Assembly (NCBI RefSeq): GCF_000427665.1
Contig: NZ_KE386572.1
Location: forward strand, 1,467,117 to 1,531,116
Length of the DNA stretch: 64,000 nucleotides
Source of the DNA: Geminicoccus roseus DSM 18922
GTDB lineage: Bacteria; Pseudomonadota; Alphaproteobacteria; Geminicoccales; Geminicoccaceae
Reading direction: 5' to 3'
Positions 1 through 7,598 of this stretch are shown one piece after another (the first letter of the stretch is position 1; each line of letters begins with the position of its first letter). The position numbers and the translations under genes were made by a program. The notes under the pieces were generated by a model. That model saw nothing but the letters and a program-made list of their open reading frames with translations, was not told the origin of the DNA and searched no databases.

Positions 1-1
1 G

Positions 2-2275
2 GGCTGGTGCTACGCGGACATTCCCAGGCTGGCGCTGATGCCCGGCCGCTATGAGATCGACCTGGCCTACCAGGTCGACCGGCTGACCGTGGACAAGGTG
101 ACGGGCGCGGCCGTGGTGCCGGTGGTGGAAGGGCCGTTCTATCCTTCGGGGCGGCTGCCCAACAGCCTGTCCGGCGACCTGCTGGTCGACTACGACTGGT
201 CGTTCGCCGAGCGGGCCCGCCCGGCGGCGGCGCCGGCCCTGGAAGAGGCTGCCCCGGAAGAGGCGGACAAGCCGGTCAAGTCTCAGCTGGTGGCCCTGGC
301 CCAGACCGTGAACGGGCTGGAGGCAACCGCCAAGGCGTTCCTGAAGCAGCCCGCCCCGCTGGACCTGCAGGAGCACGAGCGGCTGGCCCAGGCGGCAGCC
401 GGCCTGGCCGACCGCCTGGCGCGGCTGCAGCGCCAGATCGCCAGCGACGACGAGGTGGCCGTCCGGCTGGCGCCCCAGATCGAGGCGGCGCTGGACCGCA
501 CGCGGCACCATGTGGCCGATGCCGAGCTGTCGGCCCTTCTGGGCGTCGCCGTGCCGGAAAGGCTCGTGGAGCGCGGCATCGCCGTGGACGATCCGCGCCT
601 GCCCGCCGGGAACACGGTGGTCGCCACCATCGCCGAGTATGGCCGGCCGGCCCATGGCCTGGGCGCGTTCGTCCAGCATGCCGTCCAGAACTGGCAGGGA
701 AGCGCCCAGCAGCGCCAGGCGATGGAGCTGGTGGCCCAGCGGGCGCGCGGCTTCCTGGCCCGCTGCGACGCGTTGCTGGAACAGGTCCCGGGCGATCTTG
801 CCGCCCTGGACGTGCACGAGCAGGTCACCGCGCGGCTGGACGAAGTCGCCCATCAGGCCGAGTTCGCAGCTGCCGCCGACGCCGATGCCGGCGCCGAGGA
901 CCTGCTGCGGGCCTGGCGCAGGCTCCGGGCGACCCAGGCCCTGCGCGCGCCCGACGAGGTGAAGGACCCGGTCGAAAAGCCGGTACGCACCCGGCTCTCC
1001 GCCCTGGCCCAGGCGATCAACGCGGTGGAGCGGGTCACCGAGGAACTGCCCCGGCAGCCGAACCCGGTCGAGCCCGAGCGCCACCGCCGGCTGAGCGCCT
1101 GGATCGACGGCTTCGCCACGCGGGTGGCAGGGCTGCGGGAGCTGGCGCCGGCCGATGACCAGGTCGCCGGGAAAGTGGCCGGTCAGCTGGAAGGAGCGCT
1201 GGAGCGGGCCCGCCGCAACCTTGGCGATGTCGAGATCGCGATGCTCCTGGGCATCCCGGTGCCGGAGGAAGCTCATGGCCGGGATTTCGCCGTGGACGAT
1301 CCGCGCATCAACGCCCGCGACACGGTCGCCGCCAGCCTCGCGGAGTTCGGCCGGCCGGTTGCGGCCCTGGACGCCTATGTGGACCATGCGCGGCGGAGCT
1401 GGCGGGGCAGCGAGGCGCAGCGCCGGGCGATGGCGATCGTCGCCAGGCGTGCCGGCGGGTTCCTGCGGCGGTCGGACGAGCTGCTGGAACGCGCCCCGGC
1501 CGATCCCGAGGCGCTGGACGTCCACGGCCAGGTGACCCGCCGGCTGAAGGACCTGTCCGACTGGGCGGGCTACCTGGCCGAGGCGCCGGCCGATGCCGGC
1601 ACCAGCGCAGAGGAGCTGTTCGCCGCCTGGCAGGCGGCCTCGGCGGTGCGCGAGCTGCATCTCTCCCAGATCTTCCCGGGCATCGAGGCGATCAGCGTCC
1701 CGATCGGTGCGATCAACCAGGAGAGCGCCCACGAGAACCAGGTCGACCTGCTCTATGTCTCGGCGATCGCCAAGGCGATCGGGGCCAGGCGCCTGTTCGA
1801 GATCGGCACCTACATGGGCCGCACCACCTGGCACCTGGCCCGGGTGGCGCCGGATGCCGAGGTCTGGACGCTGAACCTGCCGCCGGAGGCCGATCCGAGG
1901 ATCGCCCCGGTGCTGGGCTCCTATTACCGGGGGACGCCCGAGGAAGCGCGCATCCACGAGCTTTGGACCGACAGCCGCACCTTCGACCCGGGCGAGCTGG
2001 CCGGCACCATGGACTTCGTGTTCGTCGACGCCGACCATTGCTACGAGGCGGTGGTCGCGGATACCGAGCGGGCGCTGCGGCTGGTGCGGCCGGGCGGGGT
2101 GGTGATCTGGCACGACTATGCGGCGAAATCCCCGGGCGTGGTCCGCTTCGCCCACGACTTCGCCCGGACACGGCCATTGTTCCGGATCAGGCATACCTGC
2201 CTGCTCTGCATGATCGAGGGCGTCGACGCCACCAGCTTCGAGCCGGCGGCGATGCGGCGGGGCCTGGGCGACTGA
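2..2275 (+). CDS. Wzt-C-like / duplicated helical region / SAM methyltransferase fusion (5' partial)
   Basis: The frame is open to the left edge: codons from position 2 read GWCYADIPRLAL before the first ATG at 38, so the gene almost certainly starts outside the window. The first ~60 residues, with GRYEIDLAYQ and a final VDYDW, resemble the C-terminal carbohydrate-binding domain of Wzt-type ABC-transporter ATPases. Two copies of a ~236-residue, Arg/Ala/Glu-rich helical unit follow (about 265-960 and 970-1660); both contain AVDDPR, and the nucleotide offset is 708. The C-terminal third is a class I SAM methyltransferase: LFEIGTYMGRTT is the SAM loop, then DFVFVDADH and GGVVIWHDY. The likely role is recognition and methylation of an exported surface glycan, inferred from the domains and the FkbM and NeuB neighbours. 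The repeat unit is not one I recognise. Confidence 0.7.
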   Translation, partial: GWCYADIPRLALMPGRYEIDLAYQVDRLTVDKVTGAAVVPVVEGPFYPSGRLPNSLSGDLLVDYDWSFAERARPAAAPALEEAAPEEADKPVKSQLVALAQTVNGLEATAKAFLKQPAPLDLQEHERLAQAAAGLADRLARLQRQIASDDEVAVRLAPQIEAALDRTRHHVADAELSALLGVAVPERLVERGIAVDDPRLPAGNTVVATIAEYGRPAHGLGAFVQHAVQNWQGSAQQRQAMELVAQRARGFLARCDALLEQVPGDLAALDVHEQVTARLDEVAHQAEFAAAADADAGAEDLLRAWRRLRATQALRAPDEVKDPVEKPVRTRLSALAQAINAVERVTEELPRQPNPVEPERHRRLSAWIDGFATRVAGLRELAPADDQVAGKVAGQLEGALERARRNLGDVEIAMLLGIPVPEEAHGRDFAVDDPRINARDTVAASLAEFGRPVAALDAYVDHARRSWRGSEAQRRAMAIVARRAGGFLRRSDELLERAPADPEALDVHGQVTRRLKDLSDWAGYLAEAPADAGTSAEELFAAWQAASAVRELHLSQIFPGIEAISVPIGAINQESAHENQVDLLYVSAIAKAIGARRLFEIGTYMGRTTWHLARVAPDAEVWTLNLPPEADPRIAPVLGSYYRGTPEEARIHELWTDSRTFDPGELAGTMDFVFVDADHCYEAVVADTERALRLVRPGGVVIWHDYAAKSPGVVRFAHDFARTRPLFRIRHTCLLCMIEGVDATSFEPAAMRRGLGD

Positions 2276-2322
2276 CGCGCCCGGCTCAAATGTAAGGGGG
2301 GCGACAGGCTCACCGGAGGCTC

Positions 2323-3078
2323 ATGGAATTCACGGTCCCCATCGGCGAGAAGGCCATCAAGTTCGAGTGCCCGACCGAGATCGCCCTCGGCCGAGCCAAG
2401 TGGCTGCTGCAGAAGGAGCCGGGGACCATCTCCTGGCTGGACGGCTTCACCCCGGGCTCGGTCCTGTGGGACATCGGCGCGAACCTTGGGGTCTATGCGC
2501 TCTACGCCGCCATCATCCGCGACTGCCAGGTGCTGGCGTTCGAGCCGACGGCCGCGAATTATTTTGGCCTCAACACCAACATCGTCCTCAACGCGATGGA
2601 TGCGAAGGTGCAGGCTTACTGCCTTGCCGTGGACCGGACCGACCGGTTGGGCGCCATGCAGATGCGCGACCAGGTCATCGGCACGGCCCTGCACACCTTC
2701 GGCGAGGCCCGGGACTACAAGGGCGAAACCTTCACCCCCGCCTGGCGGCAGGGCGCGCTGGCGCTGTCGATCGACACGCTGGTGGAGCGCTTCGGCGCGC
2801 CGTTCCCCAACCATATCAAGATCGATGTCGACGGGCTGGAGACCGCGGTGGTGCAGGGTGCCGCCCGGGTGCTGCGCGACCCGCGCCTCCAGTCGGTGCT
2901 GGTCGAGGTCGACCTGAACGACGCGAGCGAGGTCCAGGCGGTGTCGTCGCTGCTGGAGAGCGGCGGACTGGTCCGAGACGACCATGTTGCCGGCAATCAT
3001 GTCCGCCTGGCCGAAGGCGCCAGGATTTTCAATCTTGTCTACCGGCGCCCGGCCAGCCAAGGCGACGGACCCGGATGA
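2323..3078 (+). CDS. FkbM-family SAM-dependent methyltransferase
   Basis: This is a 251-residue methyltransferase of the FkbM type. VLWDIGANLGVYALYAA is the SAM-binding loop, AFEPTAANYFGLNTN is the acidic loop typical of FkbM, and HIKIDVDGLE with VLVEVDL follow. FkbM enzymes O-methylate hydroxyls on polyketides and, often in surface-polysaccharide clusters, sugars. A CGGAGG ribosome site lies a few bases before the ATG. It follows the fusion methyltransferase by 47 bp in the same direction, so the two are probably co-transcribed. The substrate cannot be read from sequence; a glycan is the best guess from context. Confidence 0.85.
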   Translation: MEFTVPIGEKAIKFECPTEIALGRAKWLLQKEPGTISWLDGFTPGSVLWDIGANLGVYALYAAIIRDCQVLAFEPTAANYFGLNTNIVLNAMDAKVQAYCLAVDRTDRLGAMQMRDQVIGTALHTFGEARDYKGETFTPAWRQGALALSIDTLVERFGAPFPNHIKIDVDGLETAVVQGAARVLRDPRLQSVLVEVDLNDASEVQAVSSLLESGGLVRDDHVAGNHVRLAEGARIFNLVYRRPASQGDGPG

Positions 3079-3299
3079 CCGGGCGCGTCCCCCATCCTGG
3101 GTGCCGCCGGCGCCCGCCGGATCGCCTCGCCTCCCGCATGGGCGTGACGCCTTCATGGGCCGCGTGCCTTGGACAGTTGTTCCAGAGCCTGGACGGCGCT
3201 ACCAGATCGCATCCGCGCGGGGCGCACCCGTGACGCGCCAGTCCCCTTCTTCGCCAACCCGCGACGCGGTCGCGCCGTTCGACTTGTTTGGAGTGGTCG

Positions 3300-4355
3300 A
3301 TGTCTCGTGAACTCATCATCGCCGGTCGGCGGATCGCCGATGATACCGATACGTACGTGATCGCCGAGGTGGGCCATAACCACCAGGGCAGCGTCGAGAA
3401 GTGCAAGGAAATGGTCGACGCGGCAGTCGCTTGCGGCTGCGATGCGGTGAAGCTGCAGAAGCGCGAGAACCGCAGCCTGTTCACCAAGTCGATGTACGAG
3501 AGCTCGTACAATTCCGAGAATGCCTTCGGTTCTACCTACGGTGAGCACCGAGAGGCGCTGGAGTTCAACGACAGGCAGTATGCCGAGCTGGCTGATTATT
3601 GCCGTAGCAAGGGCATCGGCTTCTTCTCGACCGCCTTCGACTTCGAGAGCGCCGATTTTCTCCATGCGCTCGACATGCCGGCCTTCAAGATCGCGTCGGG
3701 CGACCTGATCAACACGCCCCTGCTCAAGTACGTGGCGAAGCTCGGCAAGCCGATGATCGTCTCCACCGGCGGCGCCGAGATGGACGACGTGAAGCGTGCC
3801 TACGAGACGATCATGCCGATCAACCCGCAGCTCGCGATCATGCAGTGCACCGCGGGCTATCCGCCTGCCTGGGAAGAGCTGAACCTCAAGGTCATCGAGA
3901 CCTTCCGCAAGGCGTTCCCGGACATCGTGATCGGCTTCTCCAGCCATGATTCCGGCATCGCCATGCCGATGCTGGGCTATGCGCTGGGCTCGCGGATGGT
4001 CGAGAAGCACTTCACCCTGGACCGCACGTCCAAGGGCACCGACCATGCCTTCTCGCTGGAGCCGGTCGGGATGCGCAAGCTGGTGCGCGACCTGAAGCGC
4101 GCCCGGATCGCCATGGGCGACGGGATCAAGCGGCAGTACCCGTCGGAAGTGAAGCCCCTGTTCAAGATGGCCAAGAAGCTGGTGGCCGCCCGAGACCTGC
4201 CGGTGGGCCACGTGCTTTCGCGCGAGGACATCGCGATCAAGTCGCCGAACGACGGCCTGCCGCCGCATCAGATCGACCTGGTGATCGGCCAGAAGCTGAC
4301 CGCGGCGCTCGCCGCCGACGACAACATCTCGCTCGAGACCCTCGCCCGTGCATGA
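3300..4355 (+). CDS. NeuB-family nonulosonate (sialic/legionaminic/pseudaminic-type) synthase with SAF domain
   Basis: NeuB-family enzymes condense phosphoenolpyruvate with an N-acyl hexosamine to make a nine-carbon 2-keto acid. Seen here: YVIAEVGHNHQG at the start of the barrel, DAVKLQKR, FFSTAFD, FKIASGD, STGGAE, QCTAGYP, GFSSHD and EKHFTLDR, all in the family order. A C-terminal SAF (antifreeze-like) domain of ~65 residues follows, with ARDLPVGHVL and HQIDLVIGQKL. I chose the ATG at 3300 over an in-frame TTG at 3288. Length (351 aa) is normal. It overlaps the next gene by 8 bp, so the two are one operon. Which sugar is made (legionaminate, pseudaminate or neuraminate) is not decided by what I can see. 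Confidence 0.88.
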   Translation: MSRELIIAGRRIADDTDTYVIAEVGHNHQGSVEKCKEMVDAAVACGCDAVKLQKRENRSLFTKSMYESSYNSENAFGSTYGEHREALEFNDRQYAELADYCRSKGIGFFSTAFDFESADFLHALDMPAFKIASGDLINTPLLKYVAKLGKPMIVSTGGAEMDDVKRAYETIMPINPQLAIMQCTAGYPPAWEELNLKVIETFRKAFPDIVIGFSSHDSGIAMPMLGYALGSRMVEKHFTLDRTSKGTDHAFSLEPVGMRKLVRDLKRARIAMGDGIKRQYPSEVKPLFKMAKKLVAARDLPVGHVLSREDIAIKSPNDGLPPHQIDLVIGQKLTAALAADDNISLETLARA

Positions 4356-5166
4356 TCCGCTGTTCGACCTGGCCGGGCGCGTCGTCGTGGTGACCGGGGC
4401 GCTCGGTCAGCTCGGCAGCTCCTATGCGCAGGTCCTGGTGGAGAGGGGGGCGAAGGTCGCCCTTCTCGACCGCCATGACGACATCTCGGGCCTGCCCTCC
4501 GTCCTGCGGGAAGCCTGCGCCGATGGCCGGGCCCTGGCGGTGGCGGCCGACGTGACGGACCGGGACGCGCTGGTCCGGGCGCTGTCGGCGATCGAGGCCA
4601 AGCTCGGCACCCCGTCCGGCCTGATCGCCAACGCCGCCCTGGACAGCCCGCCCAACGCGCCGGCGTCCGAGAACGGCGCCTTCGAGGACTATCCGGTCGA
4701 ATCGTTCCGCAAGGTCCTGGACGTCAACGTGACCGGCGTCATGCTGTGCTGCCAGGTGTTCGGCGGCGCCATGGCCGGAGCCGGCCGCGGCTCGATCGTG
4801 CTGGTGGGGTCGATCTATGGCGTCGTCTCCCCGGACCAGTCGATCTACGAGTACCGGCGCAGCGAAACCGAGACCTTCTTCAAGCCGGTGGCCTACTCGG
4901 CCAGCAAGTCCGCCCTCTACAACCTGACCCGCTACCTCGCGACCTACTGGGCGGCGAAAGGCGTGCGGGTGAACAGCGTCACCCTGGCCGGGGTGTTCGC
5001 GAACCAGGACCCGCGCTTTTTGGAAGGCTATCTGAAGAAGATGCCGCTCGGCCGGATGGCGGAGCCGGACGACTATGCCGGCATCATGGTCTACCTGCTC
5101 TCCGACGCCGCGCGCTACGCGACCGGTGCCGAGTTCCGCGTGGATGGTGGCTGGACCGCCTGGTGA
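4348..5166 (+). CDS. SDR-family oxidoreductase (PtmA-like)
   Basis: This is a classical short-chain dehydrogenase of 272 residues. The NAD(P)-binding glycine motif TGALGQLG is at residues 16-23, ANAA follows, a SIYG serine sits near 155, and the catalytic Y183-x-x-x-K187 lies in YSASK. The C-terminal GAEFRVDGGW is typical of the family. It overlaps the NeuB-like gene by 8 bp, so translation is probably coupled. SDRs paired with NeuB-like synthases occur in nonulosonic-acid and flagellin-glycosylation clusters (PtmA type). The exact substrate is inference; a sugar or nucleotide-sugar intermediate is most likely. Confidence 0.85.
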   Translation: MHDPLFDLAGRVVVVTGALGQLGSSYAQVLVERGAKVALLDRHDDISGLPSVLREACADGRALAVAADVTDRDALVRALSAIEAKLGTPSGLIANAALDSPPNAPASENGAFEDYPVESFRKVLDVNVTGVMLCCQVFGGAMAGAGRGSIVLVGSIYGVVSPDQSIYEYRRSETETFFKPVAYSASKSALYNLTRYLATYWAAKGVRVNSVTLAGVFANQDPRFLEGYLKKMPLGRMAEPDDYAGIMVYLLSDAARYATGAEFRVDGGWTAW

Positions 5167-5172
5167 TCCCGC

Positions 5173-5190
5173 GCTAGCTATGATGCTAGC
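5173..5190. promoter_or_regulatory. Candidate autoregulatory operator with embedded -10 (TATGAT)
   Basis: Two copies of the self-complementary hexamer GCTAGC (5173-5178 and 5185-5190) flank TATGAT, a good -10 element. The symmetric block lies 11 bp before the first possible GTG of the antitoxin gene. Ribbon-helix-helix antitoxins of the FitA/VapB type commonly bind inverted repeats over their own promoter, so this is a likely operator. No convincing -35 hexamer is visible. Confidence 0.5.
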
Positions 5191-5201
5191 AGCGACATGA
5201 G

Positions 5202-5459
5202 GTGCATGTGGCGACCATCCTGGTGCGCAACGTCGACGATGCGGTGGTGGAACGCCTGAAGGCGCAGGCCAGGCGGCATGGCCGCTCGATGGAGGCGGAG
5301 GTGCGGGCGGTCCTGTCCGAGGCGACCGGGCCGGGCCACCTGACCGGCGAGGCCTTGGTGGCGTTCTTGACCAGCGGCCCGAAGCCAGACGACGATGACT
5401 GGGATCTGACCGTGCCGGACGACCCTACGGTGCCGCCAGATCCCTTCAATGAAAAATGA
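5202..5459 (+). CDS. FitA/VapB-type ribbon-helix-helix antitoxin
   Basis: This is an 85-residue protein. Its N-terminal half (ATILVRNVDDAVVERLKAQA, then GRSMEAEVRAVL) matches the ribbon-helix-helix DNA-binding domain of FitA/StbC-like antitoxins. The acidic tail (PDDDDWDLTVPDD) is suited to wrapping the toxin. The start is a GTG, either at 5202 or at 5208; the second would give the MATxxxRN start common in this family. The stop overlaps the toxin start as ATGA (5456-5459), the standard coupling for such modules. It should both neutralise the toxin and repress its own promoter through the palindrome just upstream. Confidence 0.85.
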   Translation: MHVATILVRNVDDAVVERLKAQARRHGRSMEAEVRAVLSEATGPGHLTGEALVAFLTSGPKPDDDDWDLTVPDDPTVPPDPFNEK

Positions 5460-5890
5460 GCATCCTGATCGACACCAATGTCGTTTCGGAACTCATGAAG
5501 AACCAGGGCGATCCGACGGTGCTTTCCTGGTTCGCGCGTTGTGCGCTGGACGATCTTCACATCGCCGTCACGACCCTGCAGGAACTCCGCTATGGCATCG
5601 CCCGCCTGTCTCCTGGCCGGCGGCGCTCTGGGCTCGAGGCTGGGCTTGACGACATCCGGCAACGTCGGTTCAGCGGGCGCATCATTGATATCGATCAGGC
5701 AGCCGCCCTCCGTTGCGGCGAGATCCGGGCGGCAGCGGATCGGGACGGCCGTCCTGCCGGCCTCGCCGATGCCGAGATCGCCGCCATCGCCCTCACCCGC
5801 TCCATGACCGTCGCCACCCGCGATCTGGCTGATTTCGCAGGCTTCGGCGTGGCCCTCGTCAATCCGTTCGATCCGAAAGCATCCCCATGA
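5456..5890 (+). CDS. vapC: VapC/FitB-type PIN-domain toxin (ribonuclease)
   Basis: This is a PIN-domain protein of 144 residues, the normal toxin length. The metal-binding acidic residues are present: D6 in LIDTNVVSEL, E43 in LQELRYG, D105 in LADAEIAAIA and D123 in ATRDLADF. VapC toxins cleave tRNA or rRNA when the antitoxin is degraded. The gene follows the antitoxin with an ATGA overlap. Its own stop also overlaps the start of the aldehyde dehydrogenase as ATGA (5887-5890), an unusual link between a toxin and a metabolic gene. No sign of inactivation is seen. Confidence 0.88.
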   Translation: MSILIDTNVVSELMKNQGDPTVLSWFARCALDDLHIAVTTLQELRYGIARLSPGRRRSGLEAGLDDIRQRRFSGRIIDIDQAAALRCGEIRAAADRDGRPAGLADAEIAAIALTRSMTVATRDLADFAGFGVALVNPFDPKASP

Positions 5891-7350
5891 CCATTCCCGG
5901 CATCCTGGACAACCATATCGGCGGCAGCGAGGTCGCGGCCGTGGGCGGCGAGCGGATCGAGAAGTTCGATCCGCATTCGGGCGCCCTGCAGTCCAGGATC
6001 GCACGCTCCGGCGCCGCCGACGTCGACGCCGCGGTGCAGGCGGCCCGGGCGGCGCAACCGGGCTGGGCGGCGGTGCCGGCGGTGCAGCGCGGCCAGATCC
6101 TGCACCGGATCGCCAACCTGATGGAGGCGAGGGCCGAGGAGCTTGGCGCGGTCGTGGCCGGCGAGACCGGCAAGTCCCGCAAGGAAGGGATGGGCGAGGT
6201 CGGCGCCGCCGTGCAGTGCGCGCGGTTCTTCGCGGGCGAGGGGCAGCGCCTGTTCGGCCGCACCATCCCCTCGGGCACGCCCGGCAAGCTGAACCTCACC
6301 GTGCGCACCCCGGCCGGGGTGGCGGGGCTGATCATCGCCGCCAACACGCCCATCGCGAACGTTGCCTGGAAGCTCTTCCCGGCGCTGATCTGCGGCAACG
6401 GCGTGGTGCTGAAGGCGGCGGAGGACACGCCCTTCACCGCCTCCTGGACAGCCCGTGCCGCCCTGGAAGCCGGGCTGCCGCCGGGCGTGTTCAACGTGGT
6501 GCATGGGCTGGGCGCCGAGGCCGGCGAGCCCCTGGTGACCCACGATCTGGTCGACGTGGTGAGCTTCACCGGCTCGACCCGGGTCGGCCGGCGGCTGGCC
6601 GAGCTGGCCGGCGCCCGCCTGAAGAAGATCAGCCTGGAGTTGGGCGGCAAGAACCCGCTGGTGGTCATGGACGATGCCGACCTCGACAAGGCGGTGCGCT
6701 GGGCAGTGCTGTCGGCGTTCAGCAATGCCGGCCAGCGCTGCGCCGCCGGCAGCCGGATCATCCTGCACGCGCCGATCTACGACGCGTTCGTCGAGAAGTT
6801 CGTGGCCGCCACGGCCGCCCTGAAGCTCGGCAACGGCGACGGCGACGACCTGGGGCCCGTCATCAATGCCCGGCAGCTCGGCAACATGCTGGCTGCGATC
6901 GATGCGGCGAAGGGGCGGGGCGCCCGCCTGCTGAGCGGCGGCAGCCGGCTGGCCGACCAGGACCATGCCGGCGGCTACTATCTCGCCCCGACGATCCTGG
7001 ACCAGGTCGATCCTGCCGACGAGATCAGCCGGACCGAGCTGTTCGGGCCCGTCACCTGCCTCTACCGGGTCGAGGGCTTCGACCAGGCGGTGGAACTGGC
7101 CAATGCCGGGCCGTATGGCCTGACCGCCTGCATCCATACCCGCTCCGTCGACCGGGGCCTGCTGTTCTGCGAGCGGGTGAGGGCCGGGGTGACGGTGATC
7201 AATGCCGGGACCCATGGCTCCGAGGCGCACATGCCGTTCGGCGGGCGCGGTCTGTCCGGCAACGGATCGCGGGAGCCCGGCACCGAGGCGCTGGATGTCT
7301 ACAGCGAGCTGAAGAACATCGCGCTCAACGCCGATCCCGCCCAGACCTGA
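5887..7350 (+). CDS. NAD(P)-dependent aldehyde dehydrogenase
   Basis: This is a 487-residue member of the aldehyde dehydrogenase superfamily, oxidising an aldehyde to its acid. The catalytic nucleophile is C285 (NAGQRCAAGSR) and the general base E251 (LELGGKN). The Rossmann motif SFTGSTRVG is at about 226-234, and ELFGPVTC and PFGGRGLSGNG are family signatures. The start overlaps the stop of the PIN toxin by 4 bp. Being last in the run from the NeuB region, it may act on a sugar-derived or 2-oxo semialdehyde, but the sequence does not identify the substrate. Confidence 0.85.
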   Translation: MTIPGILDNHIGGSEVAAVGGERIEKFDPHSGALQSRIARSGAADVDAAVQAARAAQPGWAAVPAVQRGQILHRIANLMEARAEELGAVVAGETGKSRKEGMGEVGAAVQCARFFAGEGQRLFGRTIPSGTPGKLNLTVRTPAGVAGLIIAANTPIANVAWKLFPALICGNGVVLKAAEDTPFTASWTARAALEAGLPPGVFNVVHGLGAEAGEPLVTHDLVDVVSFTGSTRVGRRLAELAGARLKKISLELGGKNPLVVMDDADLDKAVRWAVLSAFSNAGQRCAAGSRIILHAPIYDAFVEKFVAATAALKLGNGDGDDLGPVINARQLGNMLAAIDAAKGRGARLLSGGSRLADQDHAGGYYLAPTILDQVDPADEISRTELFGPVTCLYRVEGFDQAVELANAGPYGLTACIHTRSVDRGLLFCERVRAGVTVINAGTHGSEAHMPFGGRGLSGNGSREPGTEALDVYSELKNIALNADPAQT

Positions 7351-7598
7351 GCGACGTGCAGGAAGCGACGATCGCCCGGAGGAGATAGGCGGATTGAAGG
7401 AATTGATCCGCTAGGCATCCCATAGTACGCCCGCATGCAGATCGTTCCCAATCAACCGCCTGGAAGATTCTATTCCACGCGGCCTGGGCGGGGCCGGAGC
7501 ACCGGGGTCCGCCTCCAGGGGGAAGTTGGACCCGGCGACGGCGACGATCCGCCCCAAGGATCGAGCCAGGAAGTCGACGCCATGCAAGCATCATCGGC

